From Gammaproteobacteria bacterium (GTDB lineage: Bacteria; Pseudomonadota; Gammaproteobacteria; Pseudomonadales; Azotimanducaceae), in contig JAPPDJ010000096.1 in NCBI GenBank assembly GCA_028824555.1, forward strand, positions 1 through 64,000: DNA of 64,000 bases. Direction: 5' to 3'. Under the pieces are notes generated by a model. The model searched no databases. It saw only the letters and a program-made list of their open reading frames with translations, and was not told the DNA's origin. The position numbers and the translations under genes were made by a program. Below are positions 8,283 to 17,109 of the stretch, in pieces (positions within the stretch are counted from its first letter, which is position 1; each line of letters begins with the position of its first letter).

Positions 8283-8303
8283 TGATATGGCAAGACCATA
8301 TCA
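8283..8303. promoter_or_regulatory. operator palindrome of the vapBC-type operon
   Basis: TGATATGG (8283-8290) and CCATATCA (8296-8303) form a perfect 8-bp inverted repeat with a 5-base centre, 28 bases upstream of the antitoxin ATG. This is where a ribbon-helix-helix repressor would bind. Confidence 0.65.
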
Positions 8304-8327
8304 GTTATGCCTTACATAGGGCAACGC

Positions 8328-8957
8328 CTACCCCCAACGATCCCAATGCACCGTCTGTTCCACGGGCAGCCGGGTGACCGGGCCAAACTTGCCCATCGGG
8401 TACCCCACCGGAATCAGGCAAAAGGCTTCGACGTTGTCCGGCAACGCCAGCACCTCACGCGCCGCTTCCCGATTGGCGAGCCCGAGGGTCGTGGGCGCGG
8501 CGCCGAGCCCCAGCGCGCGCGCCGCCAAGAGCAGGTTCTGCACCGCCGGCCAGATGGAGCCGCCGCCCATCGCCTGGCCGGCCGCAACGGGGCGCTCGAA
8601 CTCGTAGCAGGCGATGACGAGTGCCGGGATGTCCTGCATGTGCTCGGCCTGCCACAGCACCGACTTCAGCATCCGTGCCCGCTTGTCCGCGTCCTGATGC
8701 GGCAGCGCTCCGGCTCGTCCCGAATCCGGTGCCGCGTAGGCCGTCACCGCCGCTTTATTCAGCGCGGCCAGCCGCGCCCGCTGTTCAGCATCGCGCACGA
8801 CGATCCACCGCGCCCCTTGGGCATTGGAACCGGTGGGCGCCTGATTGGCGGCATCGATGAGCTTCAGCAGCGTCTCTTCCGGTACCGGAGTTGGCGTGAG
8901 CCGCCGCATGGCGCGGCAGTTGTACATCGTCTCGAAAACGCCCATTTCGTCGGCCAC
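8328..8957 (-). CDS. nitroreductase-family flavoprotein
   Basis: A 209-residue NAD(P)H/FMN oxidoreductase. It opens with the family signature around YNCRAMRRLTPTPVPEE and LLKLIDAANQAPTGSNAQ, has GGGSIWPAVQNLLLAARALGLG in the middle and ends with CLIPVGYPMGKFGPVTRL. The substrate cannot be inferred. GTG 8957 is preferred because GGGAG lies seven bases before it; ATG 8945 is the alternative. It is divergent from the amidohydrolase gene across 138 bases. Confidence 0.85.
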   Translation of the reverse strand: MADEMGVFETMYNCRAMRRLTPTPVPEETLLKLIDAANQAPTGSNAQGARWIVVRDAEQRARLAALNKAAVTAYAAPDSGRAGALPHQDADKRARMLKSVLWQAEHMQDIPALVIACYEFERPVAAGQAMGGGSIWPAVQNLLLAARALGLGAAPTTLGLANREAAREVLALPDNVEAFCLIPVGYPMGKFGPVTRLPVEQTVHWDRWG

Positions 8958-9095
8958 GCCTTGACTCCCACATGTGATTTGACTGCCGTTCAACATAGCA
9001 CGGCGCTGGCGCGCGGTTTGGGCCAGAAGGCGCGTGGGTGCCGCATCGGGTATAGTCGGGGGTTTGCCATTCCATCCTCTTCAAGGAGCGAATCC

Positions 9096-10790
9096 ATGGC
9101 CCATTCCCTGATCATTTCCGGCGGCACGGTGGTTGACGGCAGCGGCGCAGCGCCAAAGCGGGCCGATGTCGCCATCGATGACGGGCGCGTCAGCCGCATC
9201 GGCGATCTTTCGGGTGCAGAGGCGTCCGAGACCATCGACGCGACCGGGAAGATCGTCACGCCGGGCTTCGTCGATCTGCACACGCACCTCGATGCCCAGA
9301 TCGGCTGGGATCCGGAGATGCGGCCGAGTTCCTATCACGGCGTCACCACGGCGCTGATCGGCAACTGCGGCGTCACGTTCGCGCCGTGCGGCAAGGACAA
9401 CCGGCGCTATCTGGCGGAACTCATGGAGGCGGTGGAGGACATTGCCGCCGACGCCATCATGGACGGCCTGCCTTGGAACTGGACCACCTTCGGCGAATAT
9501 CTCGACTGCGTGCAGTCGCTTAGGCCCACCCTCAACGTGGTGGGCATGTGCGGCCACTCGGCGATTCGCTTCGAGGCCATGGGCGACAAGAGCTGCGACG
9601 AAGGAGTGCAGGCGGACGACCGCGAGCTCAAGCGCATCGTCGAACTCGTCAAGGAATCCGTCGAAGGCGGCGCGGCTGGCTTCTCCACCTCCCGCTTCTT
9701 GGGCCATCGCGTCCCGGACGGTCGCCTCACCCCCGGAACCTGGGCCGATCCCCGCGAAACCCGCGCCATTCAGCAAGCCGTGGTCGACGCCGGCGGTCGC
9801 GGCGGGATGTTCCAGGTCGCGCCGGACATGCGAACGCGCTACGACATCGAACGACAGATGTTCGAGACCGGCGCCGAGATCGGCTGCCAAGTGCTGTTTT
9901 CGGGCGGTACGGGCCCCGACGGCGACGGTGGCGTCGCGCGCTGGGCCGAGTTCTTCGAGCGCAACAACACCGATGGGAAGCGCGTTACCGGGATCTGCCA
10001 TACCCGGCCGAGCGGCTCCTTCTTCGGCCTTGCCCAGCAGGCGTTCCTGCGCACCCCCGCGTGGCAGGAACTGATGAAGCTGCCGTCGATAGCCGACCGG
10101 GTGGCTGCACTCAAGGACCCTGCCACCCACGAGAAGCTGGTGACGGAAGCGAAGGAAAACGGCGGCTTCGGCGAGGTGGCGCGCATTCTGCACCCGATGG
10201 GCACCGACGAATTTCCGGACTTCGATCTTGAGAACAACCGCAACCTGCAGAAGCTGGCCGACGACGCCGGCAAGGATCCGGTCGATGTCTATGTCGAGCG
10301 CCTGATCGCCTCCGAAGGCAAGGAGCTGTGGAACCTGTGGGCCTTCGGCGGCGCGCTTGAGAACCAGTGGAACTACATGCGCCTGCCGCATGTCGTGCCG
10401 ATGCTCGGTGACGCCGGCGCCCATGTGGGCCAGTTCACCGATGCCGACTCGCCCACCTTCCTGCTCGGCGAACTCACCCGCGACCGCGGCGTGTACTCGC
10501 TCGAGGAGGCGGTGCACCGCATCTCCGGCAAGTCGGCCGAGGTGCTCGGGCTCAAGGAGCGTGGCGAACTGCGCGAAGGCTGGCACGCCGACATCAACGT
10601 CATCGACTATGAGAACCTCACCTCCTGCCACCCCGAGTACGTCAACGACTTCCCCCACAACGGCGGCCGCCTCGTGGTCAAGAGTCGTGGCTACGATGCA
10701 ACGCTGGTGGCCGGCAAGGTCGTGATCCAAAACGGCCAGTACACGGGCAACCGACCCGGCGAAGTGATCCGGGAGTTCATCCGCGGCTAA
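9096..10790 (+). CDS. N-acyl-D-amino-acid deacylase-like amidohydrolase
   Basis: A 564-residue zinc amidohydrolase. The metal-binding HxH is His62/His64 in GFVDLHTHLDAQ. The family segment HGVTTALIGNCGVTFAPC follows, and GDAGAHVGQFTDADSPTFLL carries the late catalytic Asp region; the C-terminus has the usual ADINVIDYENL strand. This subgroup cleaves N-acyl-D-amino acids or related amides in the cytoplasm. ATG 9096 has AAGGAG eight bases upstream. The frame is open back to 8307, but that part is antisense to the nitroreductase gene and not protein-like. Confidence 0.88.
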   Translation: MAHSLIISGGTVVDGSGAAPKRADVAIDDGRVSRIGDLSGAEASETIDATGKIVTPGFVDLHTHLDAQIGWDPEMRPSSYHGVTTALIGNCGVTFAPCGKDNRRYLAELMEAVEDIAADAIMDGLPWNWTTFGEYLDCVQSLRPTLNVVGMCGHSAIRFEAMGDKSCDEGVQADDRELKRIVELVKESVEGGAAGFSTSRFLGHRVPDGRLTPGTWADPRETRAIQQAVVDAGGRGGMFQVAPDMRTRYDIERQMFETGAEIGCQVLFSGGTGPDGDGGVARWAEFFERNNTDGKRVTGICHTRPSGSFFGLAQQAFLRTPAWQELMKLPSIADRVAALKDPATHEKLVTEAKENGGFGEVARILHPMGTDEFPDFDLENNRNLQKLADDAGKDPVDVYVERLIASEGKELWNLWAFGGALENQWNYMRLPHVVPMLGDAGAHVGQFTDADSPTFLLGELTRDRGVYSLEEAVHRISGKSAEVLGLKERGELREGWHADINVIDYENLTSCHPEYVNDFPHNGGRLVVKSRGYDATLVAGKVVIQNGQYTGNRPGEVIREFIRG

Positions 10791-10798
10791 AACACGCC

Positions 10799-10852
10799 TT
10801 GATACTGTACGAAAAAGCATGTATCGTGCCTTGTCCCTGTATGAAAGAACAG
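10799..10852 (+). promoter_or_regulatory. SOS promoter with LexA box for imuA-imuB-dnaE2
   Basis: A plausible promoter has TTGATA (10799-10804), a 17-base spacer and TATCGT (10822-10827). A perfect LexA-type box, CTGT-N8-ACAG, lies at 10837-10852, ten bases before the imuA ATG, where bound LexA would block transcription. Another CTGT at 10805 lacks a matching half. Confidence 0.75.
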
Positions 10853-10862
10853 AGGACAAGGC

Positions 10863-11594
10863 ATGGAGGTGCGCTTTCTTTCCGACCTTCTGCGTCGGGG
10901 GAGGCTGCATTCGCAGCGCTCGCGGGGGGAGGATTGCCTCGCCACCGGCTTTCCCGAGCTTGATGACGAACTCAATGGAGGCTGGCCGCGTGCCGGCCTT
11001 GGCGAACTGCTCTGCGCGGCGAGTGGCATTGGTGAACTGAGGCTTCTGGCGCCGGCGCTCAAGCAGCTCTCGGAGAGCGAGAATCGCTGGATCGTCTGGA
11101 TCAATCCGCCGCACGTTCCCTATGCGCCGGCGCTTGAGCGGCTTGGCGTTGATCTTGGCAAGGTGCTGCTGGTCTTTCCGAAGGACCATCGCGAAGCGCT
11201 GTGGGCGTTCGAGCAAACCCTTGCCACCGCCTCCTGCTGCGCGGCACTCGGCTGGCTGAGCGAATCGCGGCTGCGCTTTGCCGACATTCGCCGCCTGCAA
11301 CTGGCGGCACGCAAGGGCGGTGCCTGGGCGACGCTGTTCCGCCCTGCATCGGCTGCCGGTCATGCATCCCCCGCAGAACTGCGCATCGAGGCCACGTCCT
11401 TGCCTTCGCCGCCGGCAAGCCGCCTGCGGCTTGACATCCGCAAGCGTCGGAGCGGCTGGCCGGTAGAGGGAATCGAGGTGGAACTCGACGCGCTTCTTTC
11501 GCCCGGGAGCCAACGCCGCAGAAATCTCTGCCCTGGCTCGGCCAAGAGGGCGACGCAAGCGTCGCCCCTACGGGTTTGCGATCCAACATGGTAG
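10863..11594 (+). CDS. imuA: ImuA, SOS mutagenesis accessory protein
   Basis: A 243-residue RecA/SulA-like protein. The core GFPELDDELNGGWPRAGLGELL, the degenerate P-loop region GIGELRLLAPAL, and WIVWINPPHVPYAPAL are typical of ImuA. In other bacteria it works with ImuB and DnaE2 in error-prone translesion synthesis after DNA damage. It is the first gene of the operon behind the LexA box. The last residues (KRATQASPLRVCDPTW) are encoded by an inserted palindromic repeat (11548-11571), so the C-terminus is probably not ancestral. Confidence 0.88.
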   Translation: MEVRFLSDLLRRGRLHSQRSRGEDCLATGFPELDDELNGGWPRAGLGELLCAASGIGELRLLAPALKQLSESENRWIVWINPPHVPYAPALERLGVDLGKVLLVFPKDHREALWAFEQTLATASCCAALGWLSESRLRFADIRRLQLAARKGGAWATLFRPASAAGHASPAELRIEATSLPSPPASRLRLDIRKRRSGWPVEGIEVELDALLSPGSQRRRNLCPGSAKRATQASPLRVCDPTW

Positions 11595-11614
11595 GGGCGA
11601 CGCATGCGTCGCCC
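11548..11614. repeat. REP-like palindrome doublet at imuA-imuB junction
   Basis: Two inverted 24-base units: a palindrome of the form GGGCGACGCAAGCGTCGCCC (11548-11567) followed by CTAC, then GTAG followed by GGGCGACGCATGCGTCGCCC ending at 11614. The same doublet occurs at 44026-44100. The arrangement resembles bacterial interspersed mosaic elements built from REP sequences. Confidence 0.8.
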
Positions 11615-13060
11615 GTCTCGCCGGTGTGCCAAAGGACGCGCCCGAACTCACAGCTTTGGCTCGGCGTGCACTTACCGACCCTCGGCCTCGAAGTGTGCCT
11701 CCGTCAGCTAGCAACCGATGCGACCGATATTGTCGCGGTGCTGGTGGAAGACAGCCGAGTAATCGCGATGAACGATGTCGCCGTCTCTGCCGGCATCATG
11801 CCCGGCTGTTCGTTGGCGACGGCGGTGGGAATCTGCTCCGAGCTTGCGTCCTTTCCCCGCGACGCAAATGCCGAGGAGACAAGGCTTCACTTCCTGGCCG
11901 AGATGGCCTTGCGCTTCACCTCCCATGTCAGCCTGGCCGAGCCGGATGGATTGCTGCTCGAAGTGGGTCGCAGCCTGCGTCTGTTCGGCGGCTTGGCGGC
12001 GCTTTGCGAGGAAGTGGAGGCGCTCTATCGGGAGTTGGGCCACGAACTGCGGCTGGCAACGGCAGACACGCCGCTGGCCGCCACAGTGCTGGCGCGGGCC
12101 GGCACTTCGTCGCTGCAGGCCGTCCCGCTCGCCTGCACGCACTTGGATCTGGGTGCGATCGAGCGGTTCGCCAACATGGGCGTCATGCGCTTGGGGCAGG
12201 TGCTTGCGTTGCCGGCGGCGGAACTCGGGCAGCGCTTCGATCCTGAACTACTCGCCTATCTGGACCGGCTTGTGGGACGCGTCCCGGACCCGCAAGACCT
12301 CCTCGTGCCGACCGAAACCTTCGCCTCGGTTGTGCATCTCGTCAGTTCCGTGCAGGACGGCAATGCGCTCCTGTTCCCGGTGCGGCGGCTGGCTGGCGAA
12401 CTGGCTTCCTGGCTCGCATCCCGCCGTCTGGGCGCCAGCGAGATCATCTGGACCTTCACCGCACTGCACGGCGAGGAAGCCTCCCTTGCCGTGCGCTTTG
12501 CCCGTCCGCGCAGCGATGCCGGGGCACTGTTCGACCACACTCGGCTCAGCTTCGAGGAGTTTCGCCCGCCTTCGGAGGTGATGAGCGTCTCGCTCAAGGC
12601 GGAGTCTCTGCGGCTCCTCAAGACCGTCACCCGGCCGCTGTTGCCAGAGGCGCCGGGGGCTGGAATTCATGCCGATTCCGCTGCGCTCGAACTCGTGGAC
12701 CGTCTGGCGGCAAGGCTCGGCGAGGATGCCCTGCACGGCATTCGGATGGTGGACGATCACCGCCCGGAAAGGGCTTGGGGCATCCGCCATGTGCGGCAGA
12801 TACACGGCAAGGGTGGGCGGCCCCGGCAAGGCACGCTGCCGGTGCGGCCCATTTGGCTGTTGCCGGCGCCGGAGCCCGTGCGAAGGGGCGACTTCACTCT
12901 CCTCGGCGAATGCGAACGCATCGAGACCGGCTGGTGGGACGGTGCCGTGGCACGGGACTACTTCGTCGCCACGGCACGGGATGGCCGGCAATGCTGGCTC
13001 TTTCGGGAAGAGAGAGGCGATGGGAAAGAGAGGTGGCTCCTGCATGGCTATTTCGCCTGA
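11588..13060 (+). CDS. imuB: ImuB, inactive Y-family polymerase homologue
   Basis: A protein of about 490 residues. LWLGVHLPTLGLEVCLRQ is the normal ImuB N-terminus, followed by the Y-family palm and helix-hairpin-helix regions (GLAALCEEVEALYREL, FANMGVMRLGQVLALP) and the C-terminal part ending WLLHGYFA. ImuB lacks polymerase activity and links DnaE2 to the sliding clamp. The first 15-20 residues come from the inserted repeat (VGATHASP). ATG 11588, which overlaps the imuA stop, is my choice; TTG 11576 or GTG 11624 are possible. Its end overlaps dnaE2 by 17 bases. Confidence 0.87.
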   Translation: MVGATHASPVSPVCQRTRPNSQLWLGVHLPTLGLEVCLRQLATDATDIVAVLVEDSRVIAMNDVAVSAGIMPGCSLATAVGICSELASFPRDANAEETRLHFLAEMALRFTSHVSLAEPDGLLLEVGRSLRLFGGLAALCEEVEALYRELGHELRLATADTPLAATVLARAGTSSLQAVPLACTHLDLGAIERFANMGVMRLGQVLALPAAELGQRFDPELLAYLDRLVGRVPDPQDLLVPTETFASVVHLVSSVQDGNALLFPVRRLAGELASWLASRRLGASEIIWTFTALHGEEASLAVRFARPRSDAGALFDHTRLSFEEFRPPSEVMSVSLKAESLRLLKTVTRPLLPEAPGAGIHADSAALELVDRLAARLGEDALHGIRMVDDHRPERAWGIRHVRQIHGKGGRPRQGTLPVRPIWLLPAPEPVRRGDFTLLGECERIETGWWDGAVARDYFVATARDGRQCWLFREERGDGKERWLLHGYFA

Positions 13061-16000
13061 ATCCTTCGCCGAGCTGCACGCCGTTTCCAACTATTCCTTC
13101 CTGCGCGGCGCATCGCACCCGGAGGAGATAGTGCAGGCGGCCCATGCACTCGGCTATCGCGCCATCGCCATCACCGACGAATGCTCTGTTGCCGGCGTCG
13201 TCAAGGCGCACATGGCGGCACAGGAACTCGGCATCAAGCTCATCGTCGGGGCGGAGTTTCACTTGGAAACCGGCGCCCATCTCGCCTTGCTTGCGCCCAC
13301 CCGAAGCGCCTACGGACAGCTCTCGACGCTCATCACCCGCGCCCGCCGCCGGGCACCGAAGGGCGAATACCAACTGACGGTGGACGACCTCGCCATCGCC
13401 CAGGAATGCCTGGCACTGTGGATTCCGGGCACAGGCCCGTTCCCGGACGTGCTCGAAGCCGGCAGGGCGGTGCAGAGCCGCTGCGGCAAGGATTTGTGGA
13501 TTCTGCTCGAACTCTTCCGCGAGCAGGACGATCTTGAACGCGCCGCCCGTGCCCTCACGCTCTCAACCCGTCTTGGCGTCAAGGTGGTGGCGAGCAACGG
13601 CGCCGTCATGCACGTCGCCGAGCGCAAGCCCCTGCAGGACGTGCTCACCGCCGTGCGACTGAAGTCGAGCGTGCACGAGCTTGGCACCGGACTGCACCAG
13701 AACCGCGAGCGCCACTTGAAGCCCGTGTCCACGCTGCTCGAAATCTATCCGCAGGAGATGCTCGACGAGGCCGCCGCCATTGCCGAGCGCTGCCACTTCT
13801 CCATGAATGAGCTCCGCTACGAATACCCCCGCGAACTGGTGCCGATGGGCTTCTCCCCGGGCGCCTGGCTCAGGCGGCTCACCGAAGAGGGCGCGGCCAA
13901 GCGCTGGCCCGACGGGATTCCGGCGCATGTGCAGGAACTGATCGAGAAGGAACTAGCCCTCATCGCAGAGCTTCGCTACGAGTTCTTCTTCCTCACGGTG
14001 GAAGACATCGTCCGCTTCGCCCGCAGCCGCAACATCCTCTGCCAGGGCCGAGGTTCCGCCGCCAATTCCACCGTGTGCTATTGCCTGGGCATCACCGAGG
14101 TCGATCCGGCGCGGATGCACCTGTTGTTCGAACGCTTCGTTTCCAAGGAACGCAACGAGCCGCCGGACATTGACGTCGATTTCGAGCACGAGCGGCGCGA
14201 GGAGGTGATCCAGTACATCTACGCCAAGTACGGTCGTCATCGGGCCGCCCTCGCCGCCACGCTCATCACCTACCGGCTGCGCAGCGCCATCCGCGATGTC
14301 GGCAAGGCACTCGACTTCGACGCCTCGCTGCTCGAAGTGCTGGCGAAATCCATGGCCTGGTGGGACGACAAGAGCGAACTCGCCAAGCGCTTCGTCGCCT
14401 CCGGAATCGACCCCAAGAGCCGCCCGGTGCGACAGTTCCTGCATCTGGTGCGCGCAATCGTCGGCTTTCCGCGCCATCTCTCGCAGCATGTGGGTGGCTT
14501 CGTCATCTCGGCGGGGCCGCTGGCGGAACTCGTGCCCATCGAGAACGCGGCGATGGAGGATCGCACCGTTATCCAGTGGGACAAGGACGATCTCGAATCC
14601 CTGGGCCTTCTGAAGGTGGACGTGCTCGGCCTCGGCATGCTCACGGCCATTCGCAAGGCGTTGGCCATGCTCGGGCAGCCGCCGTCGGCCATGGCGCATA
14701 TTCCGCCGGAAGACCCCGCCACCTACGCCATGCTGCAAAAGGCTGACAGCGTCGGCGTCTTTCAGGTGGAATCCCGGGCGCAGATGTCGATGCTGCCGCG
14801 GCTGAAGCCAGAGAACTACTACGACCTCGTGATCGAGGTGGCCATCGTCCGGCCGGGGCCGATTCAGGGCAACATGGTGCATCCATATCTACGCCGGCGT
14901 CGAGGCGAAGAGGAGCCGGACTATTCGAGCGAAGCGGTGAAGAAGGTGCTCGAACGCACTCTCGGCATCCCCATCTTCCAGGAACAGGTGATCGAACTCG
15001 CCATGGTGGCCGCCGGCTTCACGGCGGGGGAGGCAGACGGCCTGCGCCGCGCCATGGCGGCGTGGAAGCGGCGCGGCGGGCTCGAAAAGTACGAGCGCAA
15101 GCTCATCGAGGGGATGCTCGAACGCGGCTATGAGCAGGAATTCGCCGAGCGGGTGTGGGGGCAAATCCAGGGCTTCGGCGAATACGGCTTCCCGGAATCG
15201 CACGCCGCCAGCTTCGCCCTTCTGGTCTATGTCTCCGCCTGGCTCAAGCGCCACCATCCGGCGGTGTTCTGCTGTGCGCTCCTCAACAGCCAGCCGATGG
15301 GGTTCTACACGCCGTCGCAGCTCGTGCAGGATGCGAGGGCGCATGGGGTGGAGGTGCGAGGCGCCGATGTGCAGGCGAGCGGCTCCGACTATCGGATCGA
15401 GTCCGGGGCGATCCGGGTCGGCTTGCGGCAAGTGAAGGGGCTGCGCGAAGAAGCCGCACGGCGCATCGAGTCGCAGCAGCCGTTTCGAGACATCGACGAT
15501 TTGGCACGACGCGGACACCTCGAAGCCAGGGAACTGACGGTGCTGGCCCGTGCCGGTGCGCTCGAAAGCCTGAGCGGACATCGCCATCAGGCGCATTGGG
15601 ACGCCGCCGGAGTCGCGCGCCCCACCCACTTGGAGACTGCGGCAAACGGCAAGCAGGCGCCGTATCGCACCGAGGTCGCGCTGGCAGCGCCGGCAGTGGG
15701 GCAGGAGATGCTTGCGGACTACCGCTATCTTGGCCTCACCCTGGGGCCGCACCCAATGGCACTCCTGCGCTCCGCCAGCGAGTTCCGAGGCTGCCGCTCC
15801 GCCCTGGAACTCAAGGATTCCCGCAACGGCCAGTTCATCGAGGTGGCCGGCGTCGTCACCTGCCGCCAACGCCCAAGCGGCCCGTCCGGCGTCGTCTTCA
15901 TGACCCTGGAAGACGAAACCGGCAACAGCAACATCGTGGTCTGGAACCGAGTCCTGCACGCCTTCCGCCCCGCCCTGCTGCAATCCCGCCTCATCGCCGT

Positions 16001-16142
16001 GAAGGGCGTGGTGGAACGCGAGGGCGAGGTAATCCACGTCCTCGCCGGCGAAGTGCGAAACCTGAGCCACCTCCTCGCAGGACTTTCGGACGGCATGGTG
16101 GCCGCCGATCAGACTGCCTTTCGATCTCGAAACTTCCATTGA
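13044..16142 (+). CDS. dnaE2: error-prone DNA polymerase III alpha subunit DnaE2 (ImuC)
   Basis: A 1032-residue C-family polymerase. The N-terminal PHP domain starts ELHAVSNYSFLRGASHPEE. The palm carries the catalytic acidic pair in PPDIDVDFEHERREEV near residue 377. A helix-hairpin-helix part follows, and the C-terminal OB fold reads QFIEVAGVVTCRQRPSG. It lacks the long tail of the replicative DnaE, as is usual for DnaE2. It performs mutagenic bypass with ImuA and ImuB. ATG 13044 overlaps imuB; the frame is open further upstream inside imuB but only from this start does it align with the family. Confidence 0.94.
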   Translation: MAISPESFAELHAVSNYSFLRGASHPEEIVQAAHALGYRAIAITDECSVAGVVKAHMAAQELGIKLIVGAEFHLETGAHLALLAPTRSAYGQLSTLITRARRRAPKGEYQLTVDDLAIAQECLALWIPGTGPFPDVLEAGRAVQSRCGKDLWILLELFREQDDLERAARALTLSTRLGVKVVASNGAVMHVAERKPLQDVLTAVRLKSSVHELGTGLHQNRERHLKPVSTLLEIYPQEMLDEAAAIAERCHFSMNELRYEYPRELVPMGFSPGAWLRRLTEEGAAKRWPDGIPAHVQELIEKELALIAELRYEFFFLTVEDIVRFARSRNILCQGRGSAANSTVCYCLGITEVDPARMHLLFERFVSKERNEPPDIDVDFEHERREEVIQYIYAKYGRHRAALAATLITYRLRSAIRDVGKALDFDASLLEVLAKSMAWWDDKSELAKRFVASGIDPKSRPVRQFLHLVRAIVGFPRHLSQHVGGFVISAGPLAELVPIENAAMEDRTVIQWDKDDLESLGLLKVDVLGLGMLTAIRKALAMLGQPPSAMAHIPPEDPATYAMLQKADSVGVFQVESRAQMSMLPRLKPENYYDLVIEVAIVRPGPIQGNMVHPYLRRRRGEEEPDYSSEAVKKVLERTLGIPIFQEQVIELAMVAAGFTAGEADGLRRAMAAWKRRGGLEKYERKLIEGMLERGYEQEFAERVWGQIQGFGEYGFPESHAASFALLVYVSAWLKRHHPAVFCCALLNSQPMGFYTPSQLVQDARAHGVEVRGADVQASGSDYRIESGAIRVGLRQVKGLREEAARRIESQQPFRDIDDLARRGHLEARELTVLARAGALESLSGHRHQAHWDAAGVARPTHLETAANGKQAPYRTEVALAAPAVGQEMLADYRYLGLTLGPHPMALLRSASEFRGCRSALELKDSRNGQFIEVAGVVTCRQRPSGPSGVVFMTLEDETGNSNIVVWNRVLHAFRPALLQSRLIAVKGVVEREGEVIHVLAGEVRNLSHLLAGLSDGMVAADQTAFRSRNFH

Positions 16143-16214
16143 TCGGATGCTGTTCGTCGTCCGGCCACCGTGGATTGCGTTAGGATGGTTGACTATGCAA
16201 GGGAAGAAGGCCAG

Positions 16215-16622
16215 ATGAGCGAACTCGAAACGCACGAGCGTGGCGATTTCAATGCTGTCGTTGCCCGTGTTCGTGCCGGCGTGCCTGTCTCCGAGGCTGC
16301 AGAAGTGATGCGGTCTTGGTCGATTCCAATTGGGGAATTCGCCGTGGTGCTTGGCGTCTCGGAGGACGAATGGCGTCAGGCACAGGTTGCACGGGCTGAG
16401 CGCGTGCTTTCGCCTGTGGAGTCGGACCGTCTGGTGCGCGTTACGCAGGTGCTTGAGCATGCAAGGGCGGTCTTCGACAGCGAGCAGGAGGCGGCAGCCT
16501 GGCTTGCCATGCCGAATCCTTCCCTTTCTGGCACGTCGCCGATGGCTTGGCTGGACACCGATGCCGGCGTCCATTGCGTTGACGATGTGTTGACGCGGCT
16601 CGAGTTCGGGGTGTACGCGTAG
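16215..16622 (+). CDS. Xre/ParS-type (DUF2384) antitoxin
   Basis: A 135-residue protein with the Xre-MbcA-ParS layout: an N-terminal helical DNA-binding part (GVPVSEAAEVMRSWSIP..FAVVLGVSEDEWRQ) and a C-terminal toxin-binding domain (DRLVRVTQVLEHARAVFDSEQEAAAWLAMPNPSLSG, then MAWLDTDAGVHCVDDVLTRLEFGVYA). This C-terminal pattern is diagnostic. ATG 16215 has GGGAAGAAGG just upstream. The gene lies 28 bases before the RES toxin gene and probably represses the pair. Confidence 0.85.
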   Translation: MSELETHERGDFNAVVARVRAGVPVSEAAEVMRSWSIPIGEFAVVLGVSEDEWRQAQVARAERVLSPVESDRLVRVTQVLEHARAVFDSEQEAAAWLAMPNPSLSGTSPMAWLDTDAGVHCVDDVLTRLEFGVYA

Positions 16623-16650
16623 AGCGAGCCGTTCTGGCAGTGAGTGCGAG

Positions 16651-17109
16651 TTGCGCATCTACCGACTCACTTTGCCGAGATATGCGGCAACGGCCCTTTC
16701 GGGATTGGGGACGCTACGCGTCGGCGGACGCTGGACACCCGTTGGACTACCTGCCGTGTACGCGTCGGACTCCGTTGCACTTGCGGTGCTCGAAACGCTG
16801 GTACATGCGTCTGGGTCGGTTGCCCCTGCCCACCGCGTCATCGCGGTCGACATCCCGGACTCACTGACCGTGACGACGGTTGAGGTGTCAATGCTGCCGG
16901 CAGGCTGGCGTCACACTCCTGCGCCAGCGGCGCTGCGGGTAATCGGTCGAGATTGGATCGAAGCCGCTGAGACCGCAGTGCTACGGGTGCCGTCTGCCAT
17001 TGTCCCGTCAGAGAGCAACTTCTTGCTCAATCCGCTGCATGCGGATTTCCCGCGCTTGGCGGTTCATCCACCAGAACCTTTCGAGGTCGACATGAGATTG
17101 TTTCGGTGA
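16651..17109 (+). CDS. RES-domain toxin
   Basis: A 152-residue RES toxin. The conserved G-G-R-W-x-P-x-G-x-x-A-x-Y-x-S-x-S start (GGRWTPVGLPAVYASDS) and the LAVLETLVH helix are clear, as is the Ser/Asn-rich late segment (SAIVPSESNFLLNP). Toxins of this family break down NAD+ or modify targets with its ADP-ribose and are held by Xre antitoxins. The start is TTG 16651, since no ATG or GTG is in frame between the antitoxin stop and the RES core. The R, Y and S positions of the fold look intact. Confidence 0.85.
   Translation: MRIYRLTLPRYAATALSGLGTLRVGGRWTPVGLPAVYASDSVALAVLETLVHASGSVAPAHRVIAVDIPDSLTVTTVEVSMLPAGWRHTPAPAALRVIGRDWIEAAETAVLRVPSAIVPSESNFLLNPLHADFPRLAVHPPEPFEVDMRLFR

Noticed and set aside
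8307-9095. 263 extra N-terminal codons on the amidohydrolase frame
   Set aside because: They are antisense to the nitroreductase gene and arginine-rich; the real start is ATG 9096 with AAGGAG.
9081-11558. 825-residue open frame on the minus strand
   Set aside because: It is antisense to the amidohydrolase and imuA genes, which have clear motifs, and its composition is Arg/Ala/His-rich as expected of a shadow frame in GC-rich DNA.
12669-13043. N-terminal extension of dnaE2 into imuB
   Set aside because: It is a different frame inside imuB; family similarity begins only at ATG 13044.
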